NCBI GenBank assembly: GCA_001466705.2
Contig: LATX02000232.1
Coordinates: 221,672 to 285,671, forward strand
Reading direction: 5' to 3'
DNA: 64,000 bases
Source of the DNA: Moniliophthora roreri
Taxonomy: Eukaryota > Basidiomycota > Agaricomycetes > Agaricales > Marasmiaceae
Shown: positions 48,510-60,448 of the stretch, piece by piece
How the letters are laid out: each line of letters starts with the position of its first letter
How positions within the stretch are numbered: the stretch's first letter is position 1
Translations under genes and position numbers: made by a program
Notes under the pieces: generated by a model
What the model saw: the letters and a program-made list of their open reading frames with translations, nothing else
The model's database searches: none
Told to the model about the DNA's origin: nothing

Positions 48510-50757
48510 ATGTTCTTCTCTCCCTTTCAAGTCATCAGTGGCTTCATTCTGAGTGCGTTGCTCTCATATGCAGACCCACAAGTTCAACTTGGTACAACCT
48601 CTATCACGGGAACTGTGAAGAACGGCGTCGACTTTTATGGAGGTGACTTTCTTTGTTGTATTGTAATGTCATTCTGCGTTTCCTAAACTATGAACGGTCT
48701 AGGGATCCCATACGCTGAACCGCCTATCGGAGAATTACGACTGAAGCCGGCGCTTTTGAAAAATTCCAATACCTGGAATGTCACGTCTTTCGACGCGAGC
48801 GAGTTTGGTGAAACATGCTTACAGCCAGTAAGTACAGAAAACACATCTTGCGCAATAGAGAAATCAAGTTCTAATCGGGTTCTAACGGTGGTGCTCAGGG
48901 TTCGCCAAGGAACAACGTCTCCGAAGACTGTCTAACGATCAATATCTTTCGTCCCCCTATGGTCAACTTCAACAACTCTACCAAGTTGCCCTGTCTACTT
49001 TGGATTCACGGCGGAGGATTTCTCATAGGGAGTGGCTCGAGACCGGGATATGATGGATCTTCGTTGGTTAGGCGTAGTCTCGAAAGGGTGAGGTTTCGTC
49101 GTATTCTTCAGTCAGCCAAAGCTGATGTTGCATTTCTAGGGGACACCTATTATTGTAGCGACAATCAATTACCGTCTCGGTCCATTGGGCTTTCCACAAG
49201 GTCTCGAAGCTGCGTCAATAGGACGTGAGGTGCTAAACCTAGGGCTGAGAGACTCGCTCGTCGCTTTGGACTGGGTGAGGGAAAATATTAATGCATTTGG
49301 TGGGGATCCAGAGAAGGTAAAAGTGATTCTATGACAGTTTTGCAGCTCCTCACTGTTGTTCGTAGATCACTGTGTTTGGTGAAAGTGCAGGCGGATTTGC
49401 AATCAAGTTATACCTGTTGAATGGAAGTCTTGAAGGCTTAGCTCGTGGTGCTGTGGGTGCCTCCTTCACCTCATCATGCCCATAGATTTCACGAAAAGCA
49501 GGTCGTGGAATCGGGTGGAAGCCTCCAGACACATCCAGCTTTCACAAGAGATTCATCATGGACAACATACGTCTCGGCCGTCGAATCATGCAGCTCGGCT
49601 GTAGAATCGCAGAATACAATTGAATGTCTGCGGAAAAAAGCCACCACTGATGACCTTTTTGATGCGTTCGAGAAAGCGGATATATCACCTGCTTCTTTGG
49701 ATTGGACACCAGTGTTGGATGGGCCTGGTGGTCTGGTACCAGACTATGCAAGTCAGCTGGATGTGAAGGTGAAGATCCCAATCATTTATGGGGACAACTT
49801 GGATGAAGGTATGCTATTTTGGCTTTGGCTCATAAATGATATTAACACAATTACTACTAGGTACTTTACGAGCACCACAAAACATTACAGGGCCTGAAGA
49901 AACTCTTCAGCGACTGTTTAACGTCTTCGCACCTTCCCCAGCAGGAGACAAAGCTCTGGAAAACGCAATCGCCAAGGCGATCGACATATACACGGACAAT
50001 CCCAGTGTCGGCTCTCCCTATGGGACCGGAAACCAAACCTTTGGGCTAAATCCGGAGTATAAGCGCTATGCGTCGATACGTGAGTACTCGGCGTTCATCA
50101 CTATGAATGAAGACACTGACGTCATGTTCAGTCGGCGATATTATGCGAGATTCTGAACGGCGCCTCTTCGCGAGAAAAATGAACGAAGCAGGTGTGCCAA
50201 TGTATAGCTATCAATTTTCAGATCCAAATGCTGTAAAGGTCATACCGTCGGAGTTCAGGATAAAATTCGGGACAGCGAATGCAGCTCCTGGCTCACTGGG
50301 AGGTAAGCTCCACTCTTTGTTTCAACTGCTTGGTCTGACTGGAATGTCCTAGTCCCCCATACGTCGGAAATTGAATATGTATTTGGCAACCTTGAAGTTG
50401 AAAACGACATGATGCCTGACTCTGCGAAAGAGTTGAGCATAGTGATGATGGATTATTGGATTGCGTTCACGAACGGAATGAATCCCAACGATGGGAAAGG
50501 TCTAGAGCGTGAGCTATTTCTGTGGGATACCGTTTCCTTTTATTCAACGTGACGGTCGTACCTAGGTCCAGAATGGGGTGTCTATACGGTCCATAGACCT
50601 GTAAGTTTTCATCTTCCCAGATTCACGACTTTGTGCCCACTTTCGACGTCAGGTTATGATGCAGTTGAAGGGAGGAGATACGAAGATGATTGCAGATACT
50701 GCGCGGGAGGAAGGAATGGCGTATCTGAACCGACACGCTATCGTGTTCAACCGGTGA
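48510..50757 (+). CDS. Type-B carboxylesterase / lipase-like, secreted
   Basis: ATG 48510 starts a signal peptide (FFSPFQVISGFILSALLSYA). Eight or more short introns are removed. The alpha/beta-hydrolase markers are in order: YGGIPYAEPPIGELRLKPA, SEDCLTINIFRP, LLWIHGGGFLIGSG (oxyanion hole), NYRLGPLGFP, VRENINAFGGDPEKITVFGE followed by SAGG with the nucleophile Ser, and PHTSEIEYVFGN with the catalytic His; the acid is expected between. After the nucleophile the exon join GA/VVESGG needs intron gtgggt to aaagcag. The C-terminus YLNRHAIVFNR ends in TGA 50755-50757. All catalytic elements are present, so the enzyme looks active. It would hydrolyse esters outside the cell; the substrate is unknown. 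Confidence 0.88.
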
Positions 50758-52228
50758 TTCGAACATCTATTAGATATCAAAATTACATCTGGTTTGAACT
50801 ATAAAAATAATCGACATCATAGCGCCCTCTGTATTAGGAGACGGAGCTTCTTCCTGCTCGTCAACCTTTCCGGTGACATATATTGTTCCTGGGGTAATAA
50901 CATCTCATTCGCAAATCTTGAAGAACCCGGTAGATTACGCTGACCTCAGTGGGCCAAATAACTCCCTAGAGTGTCGTTCGTGTTCGGGTTTAGTTATGTG
51001 AGGCAGCGCTTCCTCAGATGTTTTGGCGGAGACAGCTGGTGTTGTGGGCATTGCATGTGATGGAGGTGGATCACATGAAACTTGAAATCAAAGAGAAGAA
51101 GGTGAAAACAGTGGAAAAAACACAAGTTTGTAGTACCCACTCGTTTCCCTGCACCACAGCTTTTCTTCTCCTCCCTTCCACCTGTATCAGAGCCTGTATA
51201 GTCTTGAAATAACGAAATTAGTTGTAGAAATAGAAATATCGTACTTTTTCCGACGTTGAATCTGCCGTCGTGATGGTAAGAGAGGATGTGACACAGAGTC
51301 GCGTCCTCCAGAAGGTAACACCGACGCCGTGATACCCCATAACGATGACCCTAGGGTTTTCGGAGTCGGCCTGAACGATGGTGATGTTGGCTTGACAGCT
51401 AGACATCACCATCGTGGGCGTTTCAACGGTCACTCGTGCAGCACATCATTACACCTGCCCATAGTATAGCACTCGAGGCTTTTCCTCTGGCCTCTGGAGC
51501 TACATGAACAGCGAAGGCGTCGTGTGCATACTTAGAGGCTGGAGAAGGACTTGATCATGTCGAAGGCGCTCGAGGGGAGGTTTCGGCTTTCGTGGGTGAA
51601 CGTCGTCGACGTGCGTTGATATGCGTTGATGTGAGTCGGCGTTCTTTGACCTTCTTGGCATTCGTTGGCGTAGGTAGTGGTCAAGAGTGACACGGAAAAA
51701 CTGGAGAAAGGACGAAAGAATAAATTCACGCACCTTGCACCGTGTTCTCTACCCATAACCCTCCTTCTTCACCCTTCCTGCCTCTAAATCATGTAGATAG
51801 TCCTAGAGGATCAGAGTATAATACCAAGGTACCTTTTTACTTTAACGTCGCCGTGGTCTCAGCAGTCATGATGGTAAGATAAAAAGATGTAATGGGCGCT
51901 TTGCGTCAACATGAGCGCTCTGGGTGTGGCTGTGCAGTTGTGTTCCCTCAACTTTGACGCCGTGACTTTTCCGGAGCGAACATTAACATCCCCTGCTGGG
52001 AGCAAAGCAAACACACCGTGACACACTCCATGAGCCCCTCAACCAATGCCTGATGGCTCAGAAAATGGGGGAAAAACCTCGAAGTTCGAACCAGTGAAAT
52101 ACTGGGACATGTTCTGGTGTCTCCGGTGTGCAAGTGAACGGGTTCTTTTACCGGTTAAGTACACTGGAGCGCTCCGAGTCGATCAAGCAAAAAAGTGTGT
52201 ACAGTACGAAATTGCATTGAATACGCAT
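50758..52228. other. Intergenic region, no recognised gene
   Basis: A minus frame at 51218-51433 reads ANITIVQADSENPRVIVMGY and might be a coding exon, without support from neighbours. A weak internal similarity (gtcgtgatggtaagagaggatgtgaca at about 51270 and gtcatgatggtaagataaaaagatgta at about 51865) hints at an old local duplication. Confidence 0.35.
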
Positions 52229-52567
52229 CTATTCGGCCAAGGCCCACTCTTCTTTCACCGACTTTAACATCTCTAATGCTTCAGGAGAACGTGCTCGACT
52301 GTACACGCGTCGGAAGTACAATTCTTCATGCTGCGCTCGCCTGGAAGCACCGGACTCCACGTCTTCCACACTAACTCCATCGTTGTCTTTTCCAACTTCA
52401 AGTTGCATGGCCGAAAGGGTGACCGCAAAGGTAAACAACACGTTGAATGCTAGATGTCTTCCCGAACATATTCTGAATCATCGTGGTGAGTAACACCATG
52501 AATTTGGATAGGCAGCGGATGAATTCAACTTACCGATGGCCAAAACCAAAGGTGTAATGATCTTCAT
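52229..52567 (-). CDS. Small secreted or single-TM protein (84 aa)
   Basis: Two exons, 52534-52567 and 52229-52449, with an 84-nt intron (gtaagt to atctag). The joined reading starts MKIITPLVLAIAFNVLFTFA, a clear signal peptide or signal anchor that is only formed by splicing. The remaining ~60 residues are charged and cysteine-free: LEVGKDNDGVSVEDVESGAS, RRAQHEELYFRRVYSRARSP, EALEMLKSVKEEWALAE. There are no known domains. It could be a small secreted protein; effector-like roles are speculation. Confidence 0.65.
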
Positions 52568-54115
52568 CCTTAATGTCGGGTGGCGACGGTTTATGTGTGC
52601 TATCTTCTTTCAAGAAAATCGGCAAGGTAACCGCACTGACCACCACGACTTAAGCTCAATATATCCATAATTAAAGATATTTTGATTAATATATCTGGCC
52701 ACGCTGGATAGTACTCGAACAGAGCGTGCGAGGGCAATAGCCACTTACTCGGAAGCCCAAAAGCGGAATGGAAACAATGTCGAGAGTTGTAGAGCATCAC
52801 AGAAGGTTATTGGCATTGGATTGACAACTTTCCGCTGACTGCTTGAGTTGCTGCAAGAATTTTCTTGCGTTATATACGGTGAATATGAACAAGCCATGCA
52901 CCTAGTGTCACAAAATTTCCCACTTCCATCTAAAACGGTTCCTGAACACTCGCCAGAAATACAAGAGGCATGGATCAGAGAGAAAAGATCGTGGAAGTTG
53001 CGGAGAAAAAGAGCACAGCACCAAAAAGGTCACAGCACGGATTCCGCGGAGTGGGTGTCGCGATCCCTGGTGAAAAGTTGGTTGTGGCTTTGAGATCGGA
53101 TATAATCTTGATCTGGATCGAGGGTGAAGCTGACGAAGATGTTTGGGAATAGTTATCGATGATAACGGTCGGGAAGCAAGAAGCGAGACGCCAGCGCTTG
53201 CGTGGCAATGTAGCACGTGGTCCTCTTTTTCAGCTTCCACCATGAGCGGCTCTGTCAACATCGTTACTCGCATTATCCGGACCAATTCGGCAGCATCGAC
53301 GAGCTTGAGTTGACGAAAACATTCATATATGGTGGAATATCCGGCTTCGGGCAATTCGATCAGCTAGACTTGTGGAAACGGTGATGATGAAGTGCGTGTT
53401 TTTTTTTGCAATGGTTCTGTCGGCCTCACAGGCTCATGAACGTCCAATATTCCATATTGGACCACCAAGCTTTATATGGTGCACAAAATTATGAAGCACG
53501 AAAGCTTGAAGATGGTATCATCGCTAGAGAATACCCAATCCTCGACGCATTGGAATCGCCTACCAATCATGTGATCTCTTCTCTCTTTTATTACATTACC
53601 GATGTCTTCTTGAAACTAACGTTGGGTTTTCAGACCCAACTTGATGCAGCCACCTCCGCAACAAAAACTGCAAATGTCTGCTCTCTAGATCTAGTCCTTG
53701 CCGCATGTCTGGTGCGAGCGTGCTTCGCAAATCCCGTTAAGGCACGTGTCGGTTTAGAAACCCAGAAATGCTCACTTCGCCATCCCTCCTTTGGCTGCTA
53801 AGAGCTCGCTACTAATAGAAGTTACTGTATGGGAAGGTCTAGGTAGCTCTCAGGGCACGAGGTCCCTTCGGGGGCCAAATCTCAATCAGCATAACTGCTC
53901 TATCAGTTGAAGATGATCCGAGCGAGTTTTCTATGATCTGTATCGTGCTTCTTCCTCAATCCAGCTCTACGATACTCGCGGCTAACCTCTCCTTTTTCAA
54001 CAGAACTAATTTTCTATCACTGACTTGGTCAGCGTCCGACGGCAAACGCCTGATGCCCACCGTTCAACATGAGGGGGATCATGATTTACTATAATATCGT
54101 AGACATGCAGATAAT
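52568..54115. other. Intergenic region with two weak gene candidates
   Basis: Plus 52970-53152 encodes 60 residues with GVAIPGEKLVVALRSDIILI ending DEDVWE, which could be the C-terminal exon of something longer. Plus 53406-53801 (131 residues) and minus 52908-53354 (148 residues) are open but featureless. I do not call them as genes. Confidence 0.3.
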
Positions 54116-55660
54116 TTAGTAACCCCGGATCCCTCTCCTTGGCACAGCATGTTTCACCCATTCATCATCAGAGCGAGTCCTTCTCCACTCATATTCCTTC
54201 GTTAATGAGACAACCCTCAAAGCCGGCGCCCATTTACCCCACTCTTTGACCAGAGCGCCAATGTCCTCTCGGTCCCATTCATCATCCATCAAGTGAGAAG
54301 CGCGTATAGCAAAGCGCCATAACTTGGGCATATGTGCTAGATGAGTCGTTCCGAGCTCCTTGAGGAAACTCTGGTCAATAACAGGAATAATTTCATCAAT
54401 ACATGAATCAGATTACAATGTTTAATATTTACGCACCACAGAGCATGTCATGTATACCTGTTCACAGTAGAACTCCTCAAGATCTGGAAACATATCGCGC
54501 AAGAAATCGCAAGCGCCCCAACAGAATTTGTCGCTATCCCAAATCTCCAGCTTCTGTACAGCGGTCGGGGTAGCCTGGGGCTCATCATAATAACCAAAGT
54601 ACCCCTCGATATTATCAATCCAGGCTTCGTCATCGAACGCTACTACCCGCAGCGATGGGTTATTTTTAAAAATCATCCCACCAAACAAAGCTCCCAGCCG
54701 GGACGATCCAGTGAAAGTGTGGAGTTTGGGAAATTGAACGGGTGGGCCATCTAAGTTCAACTTTAGATGATCGTTTTTATCTCCTATATAGAGGCGTTGC
54801 AATGAAGTAGAGCATGCCCGGAGGAAAAGCCACAAATTCGGATTGACAATTTTTTGGTCATCGTACTTTATTGACCATGGGACGTCGATGTGAACCTCGT
54901 CCAATGGTAAAGTCTTGTGCCAAGTCTCCAAGGCGACATCTTGCAGCTCATACTCCTCAACTGGAGATCCACAAATCCAGGTGGCAATTTCACAGGCCGT
55001 TGTGAGATTCCATTCAAACTTGACCACACGAAGCGTCGGCAGTCCTAAAAGGCTCAACGGAAAGTTGCCTTGATTGTGGCCAAGGTCAAGGGATGTGAGG
55101 CGAATATTTTGGAGAACCAAATTCGTCGGAGCTGTAGGGAGATCGACATCATGCAGCAGAAGATGTCTGATTCCTGGCACAGTATCGATGGTGGTAAAGA
55201 TAGTTTGTTGCAAATCAACGCCACGAAATTCAAGGGTATACAAATTCGGAAAGGTGCGAAGGAAGGGAATAATTTTGTCGAGCTCATATGTCCAATCTAT
55301 GGCGTCTGAATTCTTGTACGAACACCCTCGATAAGCTTGATTGGACTCGGAGTATCTAACCCTTTGATACTGGATGAAGGTAATGTAGTGAGGCCAAGAG
55401 CGCATGGATGGTGGAAGTTGGAGGTGTGGAAATGGTGAAACAGATGGTGAAGAAATGCGATCCCAAAAAGGGAGATTATGTTCAAACTGAGCGGGTGTCT
55501 TGTAGCAGAGTCGCTGATAGAGATAACGGATGGCAATGCGGTAGAACCGGAAGTTGGTAAGGATGACACCGTAGAGATTGGAACCTTCCCTAGAAACGTG
55601 CAAGAAGACTATATCCCAGAGCTCATTTGGAAGCTCTACAGGCCTGCGATATGGGGGCAT
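54116..55660 (-). CDS. F-box/LRR-like protein
   Basis: Two exons, 54437-55660 (408 codons) and 54116-54370, with a 66-nt intron (gtgcgt to gaccag), joining in phase to 492 residues. The N-terminus has an F-box-like core, VELPNELWDIVFLHVS, then TNFRFYRIAIRYLYQRLCYK, typical of agaric F-box proteins. The body has leucine-rich strand motifs (LYTLEFRGVDL, IRLTSLDLGHNQ, LPTLRVVKFEW, SLQRLYIGDKN) spaced like degenerate LRRs. No coiled coil precedes the F-box, unlike the protein at 5099-6944. It is predicted to be an SCF substrate receptor; the substrate is unknown. Confidence 0.82.
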
Positions 55661-56570
55661 TTTTGGCTCAAAGTTTCACGGATAGGTCCATTATATATAC
55701 AGATGTGGAGAATGTGCCACCGTCCCTCGACAAAAGAAACAATGGATTTTGGCTCATGTCCATCAGGTAGTTGATCATGGCACCCTGACATTATTCCACT
55801 TAATAATGTGTTTTAATGATGAACAGGGAAGCATGAACCGCATCCGTACACAGCGCTCCAAACATGTAGTATATTCATTCCACGAGAGACTCATCTCAAA
55901 GTCGATTGGAGGACCTAAGCTCCGACCGGCCTCGTGAGGCCAAATTCCGGTCCAAAGTGCTGTACGGTCTATTAAAAAAAAACAGCATGCACCAAACGAC
56001 AATGCAATCTGAAAAAGTGACTATGATTCAAGCTGGACTTAGACAAGTTTTCCCTTTCCCTGAGGCTTTTATAGGTCACAAAAATGTTCCGCTATCGCGC
56101 CTCGTCCTGTCCCAATGATGAATTGGAGAGACTTCGAAATGTAAAATCACACACCCCAATGCAACATTGGTACTTTCATTACATGGCGTGATTCGAGGCA
56201 GAGAGCAACGAAGATCGTGGCGGTCACGAATAGAGTTCACCGGGCCGGAATCAGCTCGTTAACCGAACCGGGTGTTTGTTCGAACAAACAAGTAGCCCTT
56301 GATTTCCGACGTCCAGTATTCCTGCTCTGTAAGTCGTTCACCACCATCTGGAGCGATTTTTGTATTGATTATTTTGATCAAGTGGAACTTCGACCTTACT
56401 CCGGTCCGACAGCGGAAAAACAGCAAGGCGCTTATCGACTTTTTCGTTTTGGTCGGACAGAGGCATGAACAAGAAAATACGCGGAGGATGTTCTTGGGTT
56501 GCCTAGGGTACGTCTTGCGCTTTCTATCCAAAGCACCGAGTGGGCAATGGACCATTGCCCACTTTTTTAC
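55661..56570. other. Intergenic region leading into the repeat block
   Basis: No gene is supported. It contains a perfect 18-bp palindrome (56273-56290) and a 25-bp hairpin with a T run (56539-56566). From about 56250 a minus-strand frame (56259-56798) is open for 179 codons; it overlaps the tandem repeat and is probably not a gene. Confidence 0.45.
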
Positions 56571-56574
56571 AGAA

Positions 56575-57680
56575 CCTCGCCGGTGTTGCTCCCCTCTGAA
56601 CCGTTCCCTCCCAAACTCATGTCCCACGTAGGTGACCCTCTCCGATACCTGGTTCCACCCTCCGATAAGCCCACCGGCGCCTGGAAAAGTTTCGGCGCTC
56701 GAAACGGTAAAGGGCCCCCAAAAACCACAAAACGCGACCGGTGTTGGGATCCGCTGGTCCGTTCGTGGTTGGTAGGGGGCTCGAAATGTTCGTCTCATCC
56801 ATGCGAACCTGGAGGTACCCTCGGTTAGTCGATATCTTGTTTCGTTCCTGAGATATGGCCCGATTACTCTTTCATCACCTTACCTGTAGGAGGTCAGACA
56901 GATACCTGCCGGTGTTGGAACCTAGAGTAGTCAGCATCGAAAGGACACTTGTAGCATGTATATACATACCTCATGAGCTATGAGTCACCCTTCGATAAGC
57001 TCCAGAGGTCTTCGTTCCTTCTAATGCGAGTTGTTACTGTAAATGACCGAAAATCAGCCAAAAAACCAAAGATCACCGCCGGTGTTGGGATCCACTGACC
57101 CGTTCAACCTCGTAGGGGGCTCAAAATGTTCGCATTTTTCATGCGAACATGGAGCTACCCTTCGTTAGTTGATATCTTGTTTCATTCCTGAGATATGACC
57201 CAATCTTGAATTTGACACCTTACCTGTATAACATCGGACAGACTGTCGCCGGTGCTGGCTCGTAGACTAGTCAGCATCGAAAGGACACTTGTAGCATGTA
57301 TATACGTACCTGATGAGCCATGAACCACCCTTTGATAAGTACCGGAGTCCCTTGTTCCTTTCTAACCCGAGTCGTTACCGTGAATAACCAAAAACCAGCG
57401 AAAATAGGAAAGATTCTCACCGGTGTTGGGAACCACTGATCCGTTCAACCTCGTAGGGGGCTCAAAATGTTCGCATCGTTCATGCGAACATGGAGCTACC
57501 CTTTATTAGTTGATATCTTTCTTCGTTCTTGAGATACGGTCACTTTTACCTAGATGTGCGGCAAAGTTGAAGAAGCACCTAGACAGACGCCGGTGTTGGC
57601 TTCCAGAGGATACCAGCCTTAGGATACATTCCTAGTACACCATAGATCACCCTTCAATAAGCTTACGTGCCGACTAGGCC
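56575..57680 (+). repeat. 341-bp tandem repeat, about three units
   Basis: The motif gtgttggga begins at 56741, 57082 and 57423, exactly 341 bp apart. A second motif ccggtg(t/c)tgg lies at 56912, 57252 and 57593, about 170 bp after each, so each unit is two related halves. A partial earlier unit starts at about 56583. Conserved stretches include ctcaaaatgttcgcat, gatatcttgtttc and gagatatgacc. The repeat is noncoding in all frames I checked. Confidence 0.9.
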
Positions 57681-57754
57681 TTAGTGTCATGAAGAGTTCA
57701 GAGTACCTCAAGGAGTAGCGTACCCGGGGAGGCCTTAAACCTCACGCTGAGACG

Positions 57755-57824
57755 GTTAGGGGTTCGGCGTTAGGGGTTCAGCGTTAGGGGTTCATGGTTA
57801 GTGGTTCAGCGTTAGGGGTTAGGC
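57755..57824 (+). repeat. Five 14-bp units with telomere-like TTAGGG core
   Basis: Units gttaggggttcggc, gttaggggttcagc, gttaggggttcatg, gttagtggttcagc and gttaggggttaggc run head to tail without gaps. Each carries ttaggg or a one-base variant, resembling degenerate telomeric sequence. More TTAGGG pieces follow at 57862 and 59872. Confidence 0.88.
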
Positions 57825-58116
57825 AGATAGGGTCAGGGGATGGATATATCTATAAAAAAGTTAGGGTAAGGGGACAGATGCGGAAAGAGTCTTGATAGCG
57901 CAGAAAAATACTTTATTAGTACAATGCAAATATCATACAAGTAGTCAGTTAATAAGAGACGGCAAAGAAAACTGTAAGTCAATACACGAGGTCCAAGAAA
58001 AGTTCAAACGGCATGCCATGAGGAATAGAGAAAAGTTCAAACAGCACGCATGAGGACTGTTGGTCAACGAGCAAGAAAATGTTACGCCAATGAGCAAGAA
58101 AATGTTACGCCTGAGT

Positions 58117-59759
58117 CTAGAGTAATGTTAGAAAATACAGAGAGTAACGAGAAAAATTACTTACTGTGACCGAAGGTTCCGCGTCTACTACAAATACCCC
58201 ACCATCTGACGCAGACTTCAAATTGCCCGACGTATGTAGTTTCAGCCACGTATACATTATGGCTCCCATATTCGTCAACCTTGCATCCATACGGCTTTCG
58301 TTAGTCCAATGGCAAGGCAGTACAAGCCAACGAGCGTAGTCCAAGGGCTCCGTGAAGTGATCCAAGGGTATTCCAACCTCTTCAAAAACTCTGGCACGCA
58401 ACTCGGTGCAAACCCAGACGAGGTAGGGTACCACTCGCCACCAATCTTCCCATTCAGAGCGGTCGTTATTCTTGCACCAACCCGACTCGTGCGAAAATAC
58501 ACTTCGCAATGGGCACCAACATCTAGGACAAATGTGATCGCCGTCGGTATTAAGAAGTTTAGTGAAACGGGAACGATAGAACCCAACGCCCCTGCTGACC
58601 TGAAGGCTACAGTAATGGACAACAGAATGACCGTTCGCCTTGAGACCAAGTACAGTATGCATAGCGCATGATCCAACAAGAGCACCCATTCTGCTTGCAA
58701 TGAATTCCAGAATGGTATCGGCACAGGTAGAAGAAAAGACCTTGGCACCGTTCAGATGGAATGAGACCTTGCTAGCGTTCCCAGCATTATCACGCATCTT
58801 TGCAGCAAATGCCTTGTTTGAGGCCTTGTTCTTCCGTTGTCGAGAACTGGGCGCCAGGCCAGAGTCGACCGACGGTGGCCCTTGAGGGTCAGATGACCTG
58901 TTCGGGTCTTCAGAAGTATTAACTGAAGACAAGCGTTGACGCTGAGGATGTGAAGGTGTCGAAATGCCTGAGCATCTCGGCGCAGTAGATGATAATGCCT
59001 GAGCATCATCGACAAATGGTGAAGGCGCGCCTGAGCGCACCAACATCATATTTGCTTGACTTTGTTGAGTCCTCGGGGCTGGCGACCCTCTCTGCACTAA
59101 CAACGAACGGTCTATTTCAGACGCTTGTGAAAGGGTTGGTGTGATAATTGAAGCGAAAAGGCTGGAGCCAGAATGATGATTTGAGTAGGAGCGACTGGAG
59201 CTGGCGTAACCAGAGCTGGAGTGGCTGGAGGTAGGACGGCTGGAGGCGGTGTCACTGGAGCTAACGGAACCATCCGTACGCTGTCTTTTACCATGGTTAG
59301 GTGTAGAAAACGACTCGTCTGCACGCCGTTTCAACACTTGCATCAAACTGATCTAGAAAACACAAGTCAATAAACCAAAAAAAAAAAAAAAAAAAAGATA
59401 TAGAACGCACATGTTTATCCTTAAAATGGTAGTAAATCGCCCTCACATAACCCATACCCGCGCACGCTGGACACTCATATTGACCACCAGTTCCTGGAAT
59501 TCGCGTCAGGAGAAGCATGTGACCTAATGACGCGTTAATACTAAAGCGAAAGAAAAAGGTTAAACTTACCGTCCACCATCATAGAAACCGAAGGCCGTGT
59601 AGTACTGTTGTGAGAGCCGAGATGGAGGTAAAACTCTTGCTTATCGGTAAAGTTTTTCGCCTCCACACAGAAAGGACAGTCGCTAAATGGGATTATAAGG
59701 TCAGTCACGCATTCATGATTGAGTCAGGAATAAACTTACCAAGAAAATAAAGCAGACAT
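58117..59759 (-). CDS. C2H2 zinc-finger protein with C-terminal Cys-rich domain
   Basis: Four exons starting at ATG 59759; the first is 20 nt (59740-59759). Exons 2 and 3 encode two fingers, CPFCVEAKNFTDKQEFYLHL-GSH and CPACAGMGYVRAIYYHFKDK-H. Exon 4 (after acceptor ttttctag, reading ISLMQVLKRRADESF) has a Ser-rich region with basic NLS-like runs (KRRADE, GKRQRTD) and a C-terminal domain of ~200 residues with HICPRCWCPLRSVFSHES and further Cys/Trp positions, ending at 58117. That last domain resembles the C-terminal part of the helicase remnant at 61044-62201 (CYRCWVPFRSPCNHPP). It reads as a helicase-free protein sharing this domain. The function may be DNA-associated, by inference only. Exons 1-3 and the promoter are duplicated exactly at 60449-60974. 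Confidence 0.72.
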
Positions 59760-59871
59760 TTAAGAAAACAGTCTAAGAGAGAGAGGGATAGTGGGGGAAA
59801 AAGATAGAAAAGACGAAGCGCAAAGTCGAAGCTTATATACATGACAGGTACGTTGACAGCAATATACCCAC
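59346..59871 (-). repeat. Copy 1 of an exact 526-bp direct duplication
   Basis: Identical to 60449-60974 as far as I can read, including a 20-A run. It spans the end of intron 3, exons 3-1 and about 110 bp of promoter of the zinc-finger gene. Confidence 0.93.
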
Positions 59872-59980
59872 TTAGGGTTATTAGGACTTCGTAGGGTCTG
59901 AGTAGGGTCTGAAAATCCTAACAACAGGGGTAGGGTCTGGCAGGGAAGAGTCTGCTGCTATCAGAGGTAGGAAGATTAGA

Positions 59981-60447
59981 TTGTACACAGAATGTTGGAT
60001 TACAGACTGTTCTTTCCTGACAATGAGTGCACAGGGTTGGAGTTGAACGTTAAGAGATTTGAGTGTTAATGGCTGTATACCTGGCTTTCCCTGACGAGCA
60101 ATGTATAAGTGACTATACATTATTTGTTGGCAAAGACCAGGTTGTACACAGAATGTTGGACTATAGACTGTTCTTCCCCAATAATCAGTATACAGGGTTG
60201 AGCCTCAGGAGATGTGAGTGACAATGGTTGTATACCTGCTCTTCTCTGACAAGCAATGTATGGATAGCTATACATCATTTATTGGCAAAGAGCAGTTGTA
60301 TACAGAATGTTGGATTACAGCCTGTTCTTCACCGACGATCAGTGTACAGAGTTGAGGCTCAGATGTGAGTGACAATGCCTGTATCTCTGTTCTTCTCCGA
60401 CGAACAGTATATAGGTGTGCAAATCCACTTCACCGCCACATACATTT
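59981..60447 (+). repeat. Imperfect tandem repeat, about 155-160 bp, three copies
   Basis: Units begin ttgtacacagaatgttgga at 59981, a near-identical start at 60142, and ttgtatacagaatgttgga at 60296. Shared internal pieces include ctgttctt, gttgag and gcaatgtat. It lies between the two copies of the 526-bp duplication. Confidence 0.85.
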
Positions 60448-60448
60448 N

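Noticed and set aside
55054..55334. Three overlapping frames inside the F-box gene
   Set aside because: Antisense or out-of-frame shadows of the 408-codon F-box exon.
56259..56798. 179-codon minus-strand frame
   Set aside because: It runs into the 341-bp tandem repeat, has no motif and is broken in the other units.
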